A stretch of DNA of 64,000 nt from Lasiosphaeria ovina (taxonomy: Eukaryota; Ascomycota; Sordariomycetes; Sordariales; Lasiosphaeriaceae). The translations under genes were made by a program, and so were the position numbers. Shown here in pieces: positions 32,124 to 45,338 of the stretch. The stretch covers positions 1,426,001-1,490,000 of the forward strand of contig JAULSN010000007.1 in the NCBI GenBank assembly GCA_033439765.1, read 5' to 3'. Positions within the stretch are counted from its first letter, which is position 1; every line of letters starts with the position of its first letter. Under the pieces are notes generated by a model, which saw nothing but the letters and a program-made list of their open reading frames with translations, was not told the DNA's origin and made no database searches.

Positions 32124-35100
32124 AGCTCTCTGCGCGGCGTCCAGGACGGACACCGCTTTCATTTATTTTACAACTTTTGCATCATTGATTTCTTACGACT
32201 TTCTTTTTCTTTATCCAACATTTCTGGCGCTGCAACATTTTGCTTCCAACATGACAACACAGACCATGCGCTGTCTGCGATTATTTCATTGAACATAATC
32301 TTGGCCCAGGTGACTTAATACTCGACGATCACCTGGGCCTGTATATTTACTATCTGGGGCAACATTTCATCCCATGTTCATAAACGGCACACGGCAGGGG
32401 CCGACCCCAGTTGTCTAAACCGACGAGCTCCTTTAAAATCTCTCATGTTTTCTTTTGTTTTGGGGATGATGATACACACAGGGCTTGGTGACGGGCATTT
32501 CTCGATTCTACTGGAGGGGGACGGCAAAGCTATCAACCGGATATACCCTGAAGAAAAGTTTGGATGGATTTAAGACGGCAGTTGTTTGTTTGATGGACCA
32601 ATGGGGTTATTGTGGCCCAAGGATCTGACTGATCCTTTGGGCCGTGTACTTGTATTATAGATGGAAACAAGCCAAATTGCAGATGAGCGATTGCTCTCGT
32701 TAAACGTTTCCCCGAAACTGAAGACTGTTCTCCTGGCTGAAGATTGGGATGTCCTATCATCGGATCATCAGAACCCCACTTATAGGACTCAAGCAGAGAG
32801 ATGACAACCACTAGGATTGCCTCGACCAAGGGGGATGCCTATGCCTCGGTCTCGAGCAATGGCGATTTGACGGCCCGTTCTTGGGACCGCGGCGAAGCTC
32901 TGGGTGTCTTGGCGTCCGACTACAAGGGCTCTTGGAGCGAGGCCACGAAGGAGCCTCACAAGCGCTAATTACCTTGGGTACCGGTAGTTACAATCTGGAA
33001 CAAAGGGTTCTACGGAACCTGAACATATGAGTAGGAGTTTCGTTGGGTGGTGGGTGGAGGTAGCCTTGCAGAGCTAGTACCTTGAGTAGGTTGCAAATAA
33101 ACTAAAGTATAAGTCCTTAAGTACACAGATTGCAGGAGTAGTATCCCAATGACAGCCCAACGTTACGTTAGAAACTAGGTATATACATTTGATAGCTAGA
33201 GGTCTTCATCCCCAGAGGCAGCTCTAGAGCGTAACTATATGAAGTAGACTATTAGCTGGCCAATGAGCGTCCGGGTTTGCTGGATTAATTAGATCCCCAA
33301 GATCTAATTGACCCAACTAATAATCCCTTCTGGCTCTCGTGGGTTAGATTATCTCAGCAGGCTCAAACCCTTCTGCTTTGGGTTGATTTTAGGTGTCGGA
33401 ATTACCGATCAATCAGGGCCATGCAACTGCAGAGCTGTGATTGGTCAATCAGGCAAAATAGTGGGGATCAGTCAGCCCACGGGCCACACGCCACCAACAC
33501 GTGACCACGGAGCATCCCAAACCCACCCACTTCCTGTTCGTAATCCTCTTACATAGAACAGAGAAGAACACAGCCACCAACCACCCCCTACCTTTCGCAA
33601 TGGTTACTATAGTGACTATTGAACGAATGACCTTGTCATTCCAACATAGGATGTAGCTTTTGGAATCCCTGGTGTTGTATTTTTTTTCCTTTTTTTTTTT
33701 CCTTTTTTTTTGCTTTCTATCTTTGTGATCTTGGAATGGTCTACCGATGAGTCAGTTTCCCAAGGCATGATCCGTGAATCGCCTCGGCAAAGTTGCCACA
33801 AGCCCTTGGACATTTCTATAAAAAGCGTAGGTCTAGCTTGATGGGATGATGAAAGGGGATTGAAGTCCGTCGTGGCGGACCTGTTCTAAGGTGGGACAAG
33901 TTTCCATCTTGGTGTAGAGAGGATGGATTACAAATGTGTTTTCTTTTTGGCCGACGTTTGGCGTGGGTTTTGGTGATATTACTACAAGTAGCTTGGCGGG
34001 TTGGGCCCGGCCCGCCATGCTTTGGTAAGCATGTCACGAAAGTTGGGGAGGCGGTGTTCTGCTTGCTTGCTCTTGGCACTTATTAATGCTGGACAGGCAA
34101 AGCTGTCTGTCTATCTGTCTGTCTCTCGAGTTTCGTCTTTGGTCTGCCGAGGGGTGTTTCTTGTGCTAGTATGTTTTGCTACAGTATCACGCTGCTTAGT
34201 CCGTACGGTGCCTTACTGCCGGGCAACTCCCCATCACTAAGCTGTTGCTATACCCTGTCTTTGACTTGATGGATGTTATGACGCTCTAAGATACAGCCAG
34301 GCCGATGTCTTTCTAACTTTTTCTCTTTCTCTCTCTTTTTCGTCTCATTAGTTTATACGTACACAGGTACTGTACGTAGTGGATTTTTGTGTAACAAGAC
34401 TTCTTCGAGGGCTGTTATTGCAGCTGCTGACGTTGTGACAACAAGGAGCCCCGCCCCCTGATCAATACGCGGGACTCTTACCCGAAAATGGCACGGTCAC
34501 GGCACAGGCTGCTGGCCGCTGGCCGCTGGCCGGCAGGCCTGAGAAAAATGTTGCTGTGTCTGCCAAACAAAAGCTGGCGAAGGATCAGATTCCTGCCTTA
34601 GTTTCTGCGGCAGAGGAGAGGGCGCATTGCAACCCTGAGTTACTAATAAGAAACGTAAACGCAGCGTAGCAGCCGCCAGCGGCAAGCCTTGCCCGCACCG
34701 CACCGCCAGTGCTGACATGGCCTGACCTTACCTGGACCAGCCCTGGCTCCGGCCCGTTACAGGGAACGAGGCGGGAGACGCTCCGCTCCCACACCAGGGG
34801 GCCAAGAGAGGGGAGGGGATCACATCAGCGGCTTAAGCTTGTTTGTTGGAGGTCTGATGTGGCGTGGATCCAGGCCGGTCCTGGGGGCATCTTCCCACGC
34901 CCTTGGATGTGCTTCACGTGTCGGCGAGAGGGTGGAGAATGGAATTGGTTTGTGCAGAAAACGGAACAAAAAAGAGTATGTATTGTTAATGGCCATGGGA
35001 ATCCGAGTGTGTGGTACTGCGGAGTTGAGTGACGGTGGTGGCTTATTGATGGCTTTCTGCAAGTTGCCTCAAGAGCGGTGGCGGTGGGGGATTGCCCTCC

Positions 35101-37011
35101 TCTTTGAGGTTGTGCATACTGTGTACGGCGTAAGTGTACGAAGTACGTATGTGCAGACGGAATCTCTTTCCAGTCTTGCTTGATCCAGCAAGTGTTTGAA
35201 TTGGTATATTCCGAACGGTTAGTAATCGGCAATCGGCGAGCAAAACGAGAATGACATCGAGGGCCGGAATCGTCACCCGATTCGGGATAACACGCGCGTG
35301 GGACACTTTCCATGTTGAGAGAGGATTTGATTGACGAATATGTCTGGCTTCCAATGGGATGCGTTGTCGATGAGTCGTCTCGCCGGAGTGATACAGATTG
35401 CAAACCTTGGCAGTTTGCTACAAGTCGATTTGCTGTGCCTCGTTTTTTGGGGCTGTGCGCGCTGCTCTTGGTTCGCGGACTGCAGTGAAGCAGCGGCGGC
35501 CCTTGGATTTTCCCAATTGATACCTTACACAGTACGTGATGCATGCAGAGTGATTGGCTCTCCGATTTGACGGAAAACGTGAGGAGCAACAGCTTTCCTT
35601 CCTCCCACCGACACGAGATGAACTAAGGTATGATCATTCCAAGAGCTGCGCTAGAATACAGTCGGGCCAGGTAAGGCCGTTGTGTGTTTTCGTGACCCAA
35701 ACCTATGGAATGTGCCCGTGACTGATCGTAGGTCCGGTCCCCGACCCCAGGGAGGGACTTACACAATGGATGGCTCTTATTAGGGTGCCGTAGGATTTCC
35801 AGCACGCAATCTGTATGGTTATTACTTGGCTGATAGGTTACATAGCGACCCGAATCTCACCCTTCAGCTACGCACAACAGCTATCTCAGTCGCATTCGGC
35901 AGAATTCAAACGTGAGCCAACTCGATGCAGTGCAACTTGGGCGATAGTAGAGACCAGACGGGAGTGGATTGAGGCCAAAAGATCCAGGCAGCGATTTGTT
36001 CGCTGGGCGATTGGGGCACAGCACAGCCACCCGTGCTGCATTAGCCTTACGTATCTGTCGGTGCGGCCGAGTTGAAGCTGGAGGTCTATGCTTGGCTTCT
36101 GCTTGGGCACTTGCCCTTGTGGCTTGCTGACACCCGACCACTGGTGCGTGCTCGAGCATTTGGTAAGGCTGATGGGCCGGGGGCATCCCATTCGCCTTGG
36201 CAAAATCGAAGACGGGACCTTCCAGCGCTTTGGGCCCAGCTGGAAACTGCCAGGGCCGGGCAGCCCCAAATTGAATGTTGGAGAAGCGAGACGGCCCGCT
36301 GTCACACGGGGGCCCTCCGTCTTCACCGACAAGCACAGCCCTGTACGGCATACAGCGGGGTGAAGAAGACGCAATAATTCTGGGACGACCTGCTGCCCGA
36401 TGACTGCGTCGTTCCAAGGTAAGGTTTTCCGCACAAGAGACGGGAGGAGCGACAAGCGGAACCCATCCGCAACTTAACCGCAAAGCAGTGCTTCTCCGTG
36501 GAAGCCGTTGATGACAGACTAGACGGGAGTTTTGGTCAGAACGGCGTTGCAGTTCCTGAACCGCATCCCTGGGCCACCGAGGCCAAACGCGGACATTGGG
36601 CGGGGCACCTCAGGCCGTGTGTTGCATTTTCCATTGGACGGGAGCCAGCCCCAGCGCGACACCAACCACGGGCGCGGGCGCGGGGGGGGCGAGGCTCTGG
36701 ACAACCAAAAGAGAAAGTGGAACAACTGGACCTACCGCCTCCAACTGGGCTGAAGCTGGAAGACCATATCTGTGCCGCCACCCCTGGGCCACCTCCAACT
36801 TCCACTTCTTTCTGCATTTCGTTTTGCCTTTAGGTTTTTAAATATTTACACCGCATCCGTTACATTTATTACTTACTCTTGCACACCTATCTCGCCGTCG
36901 ACAACGTCACATGTCTCGATAGGCTGAGTGCAACAAGGCTTCGGAAGCAGCTGGGCTCGGGTGGTCGCGGAACGACGAGGCTCTCGCGGCCAATTGGCCT
37001 GCCCCGCCATC
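32124..37011. other. 4.9-kb intergenic region between two plus-strand genes
   Basis: No gene is supported. The first 550 bp contain two hairpins (separate entry). Around 33.0-33.4 kb the DNA is AT-richer and contains a perfect 9-bp inverted repeat (33287-33309, AATTAGATC stems with a 5-nt loop), perhaps the residue of a mobile element. The last 200 bases are the probable PLC promoter and leader. Confidence 0.45.
32303..32643. other. two GGCCCA-ended hairpins downstream of the myristoylated-protein gene
   Basis: The first inverted repeat (32303-32339) has perfect 11-bp stems, GGCCCAGGTGA and its complement, around a 15-nt loop. The second (32614-32643) pairs GGCCCAAGGATC with its complement, with one bulged base and a 5-nt loop. 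Both lie within 520 bp of the preceding stop codon and could fold in its 3' UTR if the transcript extends that far. Confidence 0.7.
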
Positions 37012-39946
37012 ATGATGTGCCTTCCATCCGTACGTTTTGCCAAACGCGCCTAGCCAGAAAAGCCCCTGGTTCTGGCCGGGCGTCCTCCCAGTGTCGCTTG
37101 TTTCTTGCTGTTGCTGCCCTTTTGAAGACTCAATGGCTCTTTCTCGTTCTCTTTTGCTTTTGACCTTGCTTTCTAACACTCCTCCTGCGCCACAGCAACT
37201 CCGAAGGGACAAGTCCCACAAGAAGCCAAAGTCCAACTTCATTCGCAGGATGACGACCTTTCGAAAGGGCTCCCCAAACCACCCGGGGTCGGCCATGATG
37301 AATGTCGCTTTTCTGGGAACCGCGGTTGCAGGACACATGAGGCCGAGTGTGTGCGGCGACGGCACACTGGACGGGTTATTAAAGACTTACATGCCCAGCC
37401 ACGAGTCGGTCAGGAGGCATGTGGAGCGGGCCTACTACTTGGCCTGTGACGGCGACAGGACATTATCCCGCGCCAACTTCATCACATTTTTAAAACGCAC
37501 TCAGGGTGTGACGGCTGTCGAACTGCCGGGATTCGAGACGCTCACCTTCAAAGAGTTCTTCAAAGTCTGGAGCAGCAGGGACGAGGCATGGAGCGCCGTG
37601 CGGAGGATACGAGAGGACGAGAACCCCACAAACCGAGCCATCAGCAACTACTTTATCAGCAGCAGCCACAATACTTACTTGGAGGGAAACCAGCTTGCGT
37701 CCAAGAGCTCTGCCGATGCGTACCGTGCCGTAAGTGCCTTCCCCCCCAGCGCCCACCCCTCTGTACATGACTTCTAATTCTGGGCCACAGGTTCTGAAAA
37801 ATGGGTGTCGTTGTATTGAGATTGACGTCTGGAATGGTCCGACTTCTCGCTTGCCTTCCAAATCTCCTCTCCCGGACCACCGGCACCATCTCTCAACCGC
37901 GTCTCTCCCGCGGGCTGCTGCCGAGACGTTTGAATCAGTCAAACAGGCTATGTCCGCCAAAGTGAGCCTTCACAGCCGCTCCCCGAGCGTGAACCAACCT
38001 TCTCTGCCATCAGCGGAGTCTGGTGCAACTGCCGAGACCAGCGCAACAACCGAAACCGTTACAACAACCGATTCGAGTGCAACAACCGGTTCGTGTGCAA
38101 CAACTGGCTCGAGTGCAACAACCGAGTCCACCCAGGTTGGTCTTGGTCTTGGCCTTGCTCTCGACACGGCCGAGGCGGACAAGCGAATTGTGCGCTCTAG
38201 GGACTCGTCTGTGTCCAATCGCAGAGGAGAGCCCATCGTACACCATCACGGAACCATGACATCAACCGTTGGATTCCGGGAAGTCTGCAAGGCCATCCGA
38301 CAGAGCGCCTTCGAAAGTAACCCTTTGCCTATCATTGTCAGCCTCGAGGTTGGCGCCGACCGTGAGCAGCAGGAAATGATGGTGCAGATAATGAAAGAAG
38401 AATGGGACGGGCTACTTCTCGATACGCCCTTTGACTTCTGCAACCCTCACGAGCGGCAACCGCGTCTGGAGGAGCTGTCCAGGAAGATTCTAATCAAGGT
38501 GAAGCGGATACACGAGGGCGCCGTGGAGGGCGAGATCGACCGAGGGCGGTCTCTGCATGTCACCTCGTCTATCAACTCCAAGCCGCCCATCTGCGATGCG
38601 CTCGCTGCTTTGGCCATCTATACTCACAGTGAGCACTTTGACGACATGAAGTCTCTGGCGTCGCGGACCCCGAGCCACATCTTCAGCTTGAGCGAGGACA
38701 AGTTTTTTGCCCTATCCCAGGACGCCACGAGGCTGCGGAAGCTCATCGATCATAACCGGCAATTCTTCATGCGAATTTACCCCAAGGGTCTGCGTGTCGA
38801 CAGTAGCAATCCCGACCCGAGCTTTCATTGGCGGAGAGGTGTGCAGATGGTGGCCATGAACTGGCAGAAGACTGACGAGGGCATGATGGTCAATGATGCC
38901 ATGTTTGCCAATACGAATGGATGGGTGCTCAAGCCGGCCGGATACCTCAGCGACGATCCGCTCAGTGTCGACTCGATGCCGCAACGGACTATGAATTTGC
39001 GGATCACGGTGCTGGCGGGTCAGTTTATTCCGCTACCCGAAGATCGGAAGAAGAGTGGCGTCGGTGTAGGAGGAGACAAGAAATTCCGCCCCCTTGTAAA
39101 GGTCGAACTACATGCCGAGAAGCCGACCAAGTCGATTGGTTATGTGTGGACGTCTTCTGCCCGCGAAACAGACAACCCGGATTGGGGCTTCGGTGCCTCT
39201 CCCTGCGAGTTCCTCAATGTCGAAAACATTGTTCCGGATCTCAGCTTTGTCAGGTAGGCGTTAATTCTTTTCCTTCTTTTTTGTTTGGCGCAAATCCCTC
39301 CCCGATGCTCTAAGCGCCACAAAAGCAAGGCGCTTTGCCTTATCGGCCGATGCAAGCTGCCGTGTGCCTTTCCATGTTGTCTTCTAGACGATTTCTAGAC
39401 CTGCTTCTCGACGCACATAGGTGCCTACGTCAGTCAGCCTTCGGGAAGGGAAAATCACGAGACGGCGGCGGGCTCCTGCATGTCTGGCGGGTCAAGGTGC
39501 CAGCTGCGACGGGATGCAAGAGATGACAGAATCGTTCGACGCAGCAAAGACCCGAGAACTCGCGCCGTTTTGCTGTTGGATGCCGAAATCCCTGCCCAAC
39601 TCTCCGCAAACGCCCAGTTGCTTTCCTTCTGTGTATTCCCGTCTTCTCCCGTCTCCCCCCGTCTCCTCCCGTCTCCTCCCTTCTCTTCCCGTCTCCTCCC
39701 GTCTCCTCACAGCGGTGACAGACCGCTCTATTTCCCAGTCTGTTGCAGCAGTTGCTAACTCTGATGTGCAGATTCAGGGTTGAAGATAGCACGAGCAACT
39801 TTCGTGAACCCTTGGTTGCGTGGGCCTGCATCCGTCTTGATCGCCTCCAGCAGGGATACAGGTGCATCGACCTCGTCTACCCGAACACTCGCCGCCCTAG
39901 TCCCGGCCAGCTCTTTGTCAAGATCGACAAGTCATTCTGGCCATGA
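37012..39946 (+). CDS. PLC1: phosphoinositide-specific phospholipase C
   Basis: About 729 residues from four exons: 37012-37029, 37196-37729, 37791-39253 and 39772-39946. An EF-hand-like region precedes the X domain, which begins ISNYFISSSHNTYLEG (first catalytic His) and continues NGCRCIEIDVWNG. The second catalytic His lies in GEPIVHHHGTMTS. The Y domain includes GVQMVAMNWQ and NTNGWVLKPAGYL. A C-terminal C2 domain starts near MNLRITVLAGQFIP. The enzyme cleaves PI(4,5)P2 to IP3 and diacylglycerol. A Thr/Ser-rich insert of about 120 residues (including TTETVTTTDSSATTG) splits the X domain before the second His, which is longer than usual. The start is uncertain. A 6-codon first exon is preferred because CTAAC...CACAG just before 37196 is a strong intron end; the alternative is the ATG at 37133. 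The last intron is 518 nt and repeat-rich. Confidence 0.88.
39645..39712 (+). repeat. CGTCTCCTCC-type tandem repeat in PLC intron
   Basis: About seven imperfect 10-bp units of the CCCGTCTCCT type fill part of the 518-nt last intron of the PLC gene and probably explain its length. Confidence 0.8.
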
Positions 39947-42900
39947 ACGGATATCGTGCCTTTTGCACCGGTCTGATGATCGGAATATTGCATCGGCCGG
40001 GTCCAAAATCGGAATCATGCGGCCGTAATATTTTTTACTGCCGTTGATCTTTTATCTCATTTATTCTTTCCGCGTTTCTCTCTTCTAGACTATTAGCGTT
40101 CTGGCGCACATATGGGGGCATTATTAGCATATACCGGTACATATCATTGGGTTCGGCCTTGAACATATGACAGGCAAGCAAGCATTCGGGTTGCAGTGGA
40201 TATAAGCGTTTTTTTAACCTTTATCTTCTTGGTTAGCTAGCTGGGTATTTCGGTTTTGGCGTTTCCGGTCGGAGCATTTTCTGGCTCCCAGGGCAAAGTC
40301 TTTCTGGCTTGTTTTTCTCGTACTTGAGCAGGGATACCCAAACAAATTGGAGGTTACGGATACATGAATCAAAAACAAAGTTTGCCGCTACAGTTCCTTG
40401 TTATGAAATGGCTAGGCAAAGCAAACAAGAGTCTTTATTATCAGTCGGCGGCCAACGACAGCGCAACCCGTTTGGAAGTGTGTGTGCACTGAGGGGAACG
40501 TGCAGCAGGAATACTACTACAAATCGGGACCTCATTGTGCCCCATCTTGTATTGTTTCTAGGCGAAGAGAGAGATGCGTAAGTAAAGTACTTACCTAGGG
40601 GACATGATATGGGGGACAAGCAGGCGGCGGTGTGTGAGTTGCGTTGAAGCGGCGGGAGGGGGTTGGGTGTGTCACCAACGCAACCCACTGTGAGTGAATG
40701 AATGATCAGCTGTGATTCGTTCCCGACAGTCTGGTTCCGACCCTGCCCCCCCCTGAAAATGCATCTGCGTCCGATCCCGTCAAATCCTCCATCGGTCTAC
40801 ACTACACCGTACTGTTTCTGTCCTGTCCCGTGCGGCGCTGTGCTGTGAGGTTGCCTGCCTGTCTACCTGCCTGCTTGTTGCCGCCCCCCTACCTTCTTTC
40901 CTTCTAGAGCCTTTCCACGCTTTGTTGTTCCTCCTCCTTCTTTTCTGTCTCTACCTCTCTCTCGATACCCCGTAGTGTGAGCTGAGTGGTGTACACTAGC
41001 AACAGTTAATGAGGTAACACCCGCTTCTTTTTTCTTCTCGTCCATGTACGCGCGCGCGCGCGTGTGTGTGACAGAAGGAGAGGATTTGGGTTCTAGAGTC
41101 AGTCTAGACCGGTACATGGCGGGAGTAATGAGGGAGAGGAAGGGAAACATATGCGGCGTTGGTAGGAGGAGAATAGCAAGGCAAATAGGTAGCTCCCCTC
41201 CTTCATCTCCCTCACTCTCTTCTTCCCTCCAACCCAGGCATCTGTTACTGTCGTGCTTCGTTTGTCGACTTTGCTTCCTTCCCCGGGTCAGGAAATGTCA
41301 GAAGTAGACAACAACACCGCATAGAGGTTATTGTTGGTTTGGCGGCTAGCCTAAAATCTTTCTGATAAGATCTGTCACATTTTCCGCTTGCCGCATCTCG
41401 TGGAGTTTGTATTCCTTTTTCTTTGGTGAAGAGAGGGGTGTGGGGGACCGACCTCTTTGACAAACAACGGGCATATAGTAAAGGGCATTGTTCTTTTGCT
41501 GTTGATAAGTGGACCGCGCGCAACGCAACGGCAAACGCAACGGGAAGATACAGAGACATGAACGAAGAATCCACTTTCTTCTACTACGCACTCGCTCACT
41601 CACCTACCTTGGCGGTTGGCTGCGCAAGGGAGGGAAAAGAAGGACAAGGGAAGTTGAGTGAATGTAAACGCCGCCTGCCGGTAAAGATAGGGGCGTTTTC
41701 CCGGGCATCGCGGTGAGCAGCAGTTGGGTCTTCTATCATGGCATGTTTTTGTGATGAGTCGCTTACGAGCGTTTGGCGGACTTGGCGCATATTCGTTTTG
41801 CTCTCTCTCCTTGTCTTATTTTTATCTTTGACAAGTCGGTCAAGGTCTCTCCTGGCCAGATCCCGACAGTGCCGGAATAAATATGGAATAGTTGCTGGGT
41901 CATAAGGTTCATCTGTGATACTCCATGATATTACTAAGCGAGTTAGCGACCGACCGAACTTCCATGCCCAGTTACATGGGACGCAAGTTTTCACGAGGCC
42001 AAGACTCACTCCTGCTGACAACCCCGTTTTAGGACAAGCTCGAACTTTTCAGCTTATGCCCAAACCATGTCGACTCGCCGACGACAACACACTCTTGGCT
42101 CGGATCCCCGGGATTGTTGGCGGGGGAGGGCATCCGTGAGAAGCTAAATTACAGCAGCATGCAACGACGGGAGAGGCAGTCTTTTGGTGTTTGTCCCGTA
42201 TGTAGGGAGGGGATTAGGTACCAACCTCCACCCGCCCAATAAGTAGGACGTAAAATTTGGTTGGATTTCGAAAGGAAACAACGAATGGCGGTGTTAGACA
42301 GTCACAAACTAACACAGGCAACGTGAAAGGCAGGCGCAAGCTGGACGATTCTGTCACGGAGAGCAAGCAAGCACGCGTGTCGTGCCCGACAAATTCGAAT
42401 TTCAACGAGAGAGAAGCCGCAACTGTAGTCTGAGTGTGACAGAGGCACAAGGACGGCTTCCGAGCGGCAAGAGTTGATGCCTGGCCATTGCTTGGCAGTC
42501 GGCGGTCTACTGAGTGTCCCGTACCTTAGGTACTACTTATGCGCCCGCCATCTTCTAGACGGCTGTAGTTCGACGACTAGTGCAGTGACATGCTGCGCGG
42601 TGATGCAAGAAAGCAGCAACCTGTCTCGGCCGCAGGCACGAGTCCCCACACATGGTGCCATATTTTGGGCATACGAGTACGCACTTACATGCCTGATACT
42701 AGCACTTGAAGCAATCGTACGGAAGGGGCCACCTGCCAGACAGATCAACCTGCAACCTTGCGGAGTACTCTATATGATACTGCATGCCATTGGGTTCCTG
42801 GATCGGGGGACCTGTTGATACTATCTTCCATGGCGCAGATCCCCAACCTGAGGTAACATATTGAAGCTAGTCATCCGTGGCTGGGATTCGATTGACTTCT

Positions 42901-44382
42901 CCCGTTGGCTGGCGATCCGAGCCAGCCAGGGGTGAGCGGATGTGTGGGCAGATTGGGGACGGCCTATGATGCGCAGCGCTCCTTTGAGATTGGCGACTGT
43001 CGATCCCTGAACCCCATCGACACGCGGCGAGCTTTTACACCGATGCCGCTGATGTATTTTAACTGGGCAACGAAGAAAGAGCTACCCGGGAACTCGGACA
43101 GTGGGGCTCTTACAAACGATGGACGGGTCGTACTTTGTGCTGCACACCACATCTAACACAGTATAAACATGATTTTTTGGCCTCCAAGGATGTCGTTGGT
43201 TTGAAACCCAGAGGCCAGCATTTCGCGTCTTGGTCGACCACCTACATCCCGGACAGAGACAAGACTGACAACCTAAAAACTGAGAGCCCTGAACAACGGA
43301 AACGGCAGGCGCTTTCTGAGCACCTTCAGCGCTTCGATGGCGGTCACGATGCCCGGGCTACCTAAAAAATGCAGGCACCAGTCCGCAAATGTCCAACCTG
43401 AAGAGTTTGAGGTGGTTGTGGGGAGGATGCACGACGCATTCAGCAGCAAATCGAGCTAAATCATGCAGCTATTGGGTAGTGGGTCGACGGCGTGGTGAAG
43501 CGTCCTTTAACTCCTTAGAGCCACCGCGGACTTCATGGGTTAAATCCCACTGCCATGGGCCGGGTTCGACAAGCCAACACTCGCTTACCAGGCTTTTCTT
43601 TTTGCGTTTTCCCCCCTTCTCCCATCTGAACCCTGTCCCAACACCCATCCCGAATTGCTGCGCGCAACCAATCGAGGCTCCCTGTGACTCTAGGAACGTC
43701 ATCTCAGCACCAAACGGGCGTAGGCCGATTGAAGGCGAGGGGAGAGCAAGGACAAGTGACCAGAGAGTGACAGTGACGGAGAGTGACGGGGAGCCGCCCC
43801 AAGGCTGGAGATGAGTGTTTCCCCTCTCGGTTTCGCTTTGCGGGGCTGCTATCTGACATCTGACGCCTTTTGTCGTCTCGACCTGTCTATCTATCTCGTA
43901 ACTCGCCAAGCTAGTGCGCACACGCTACCTAGACCTAGGGCCCGGGTCTAGGAGGCACGCCCAGGCCACGATGGCTCGTTGCCCGTCTAGTCGTTTGCCC
44001 AGCCCACCGGCCGCAGGAAGGAAGATTGGCAGCGTGGCAGCCCAGTCCGAACCTCCCGGAGCGCGGAATGTATCGTCTCACACCGGCCTGTCCCTCTGCT
44101 CTGCAAGTGCCCGTCTAGTGTCGACTTCACAACCGGGAACACGCCGCTGATCAGACCCCGGCCAGCCCATGATATTATCTCCTTGGGTGCAGGGCCTTCA
44201 ACAAGTGTTGCTGCTTCCCGCTTCCCGCTCCCTTCTCCCTCCCCCTCTCCGATGGCCAATCTTGCCCCAAAACACGGACCAAGGCATTTCGTTCGTCCTC
44301 GCCCTCCGGTGCTTGTGTCCGTGAGTCTATAGGACAGAGGTAACGGCGCCATTCGTACCTCCTCGCGAGCTTCTCGGTCGAG
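39947..44382. other. 4.4-kb intergenic region
   Basis: No gene is supported. The start should be the PLC 3' UTR. Contents seen: a 28-bp alternating purine-pyrimidine tract at 41043-41070 and several pyrimidine-rich stretches. The end is the promoter of the zinc-ribbon micro-gene. Confidence 0.45.
41043..41070 (+). repeat. alternating purine-pyrimidine tract
   Basis: CATGTACG followed by CG and then TG dinucleotides gives 28 bp of strict purine-pyrimidine alternation, a classic Z-DNA-prone sequence. Confidence 0.85.
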
Positions 44383-44388
44383 TATAAA
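44383..44388 (+). promoter_or_regulatory. TATA box candidate for the zinc-ribbon micro-gene
   Basis: A TATAAA motif is followed within 60 bp by a C/T-rich stretch of the kind seen at fungal transcription starts. It lies about 290 bp before the ATG at 44679, so the implied 5' UTR would be roughly 200-260 nt. Confidence 0.5.
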
Positions 44389-44678
44389 TGATCAAGCAGC
44401 CTCGCTCGCTTTCCTCAACCTCAACCTCGCCTCTTGCTACTCGGTTCATCAGCCAGCCTGGATCTGTCAGCACAGTCCTTCCCCGGTCTCCATTCTCCAT
44501 CTCGACCACCACACTTCCTCGTCGTCTTCGGCCACCAGTCTGCCCACTTTGCGCCCACAGTTAGAGCCATTGAAGCCTCATAAACGGCTCTCTCGAAAGG
44601 CGTACATCAGACGTACCTAGCCCAGCCCTGCAACCGGGATCTTGACGAGATCGGCTCATCTCACTCTACACATCCAAA

Positions 44679-45017
44679 ATGGTAAGCCGGTTTCATCCAA
44701 CCCCCATGTGTTTGTCGGAATTTAGCCCCACCGCTCGGATCCGGTGTCATTGAGAGGGGTCCGCAGGACAGTGCCGCTGTCATGCATCACGGCCATGTCA
44801 TGTGCAAGCTGACCTAACACGCCTGATCCAACAGCTGCCCGGTGTCCGCTGTCCAACTTGCGCCAGCAATGGCCAAGAAGTTTGGGTGATACGCGGCCGC
44901 GCTTGCGGGCATTGTGGGACAGCATGCTTTCGGCACCAAACACACACCAGAACACAGGCCAGTAAACCAAACACCAAATCACACGCGACGCCGGATGTGT
45001 GCGAGCTGCAGAGGTGA
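44679..45017 (+). CDS. probable 61-residue zinc-ribbon micro-protein
   Basis: The ATG at 44679-44681 is followed immediately by a strong donor (GTAAGC). A 153-nt intron with CTAAC and CCAACAG at its end joins it in phase 0 to 44835-45017. The product begins MLPGVRCPTCASNGQEVWVI and has CxxC at residues 7-10, CxxC at 25-28 and a further Cys in CGTAC, the spacing of a four-cysteine zinc ribbon. The tail is basic and has no domain. I recall similar short CxxC...VWVIxGRACxxCGTxC proteins in fungi but cannot name a function. Support comes from the upstream TATA box and pyrimidine-rich leader, and from the conserved-looking cysteine pattern appearing exactly at the acceptor. The downstream end could differ if another intron follows the last cysteine. 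Confidence 0.6.
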
Positions 45018-45338
45018 TCTCGATTCGGCCTTTTTCTCTTCTTTTAAAGGATTGGCCTGGGAACGAAAACTGACGGGGAAGCATTGTATTGCATGTTGGA
45101 CAAAATTCACCTTTTTATTTCATTTTAATTCTGGTGGAAAAGTTTGGGGCGACATGAACTCAGTCAAAGCGAGTTCAAACGAAATGGTACGGCGTTGCTT
45201 TGACTTTTAGGTTTGGGGAAGGGGCTCCAAGGGATATGCAAATATAATGAATTACCGTAAGCCAACTCTCCCATAAACCAAGGAATCTAGCCGCGCAGCT
45301 TGTTGGGGCATGGTTACACAGAGCTCTCTTTGTGTGTT

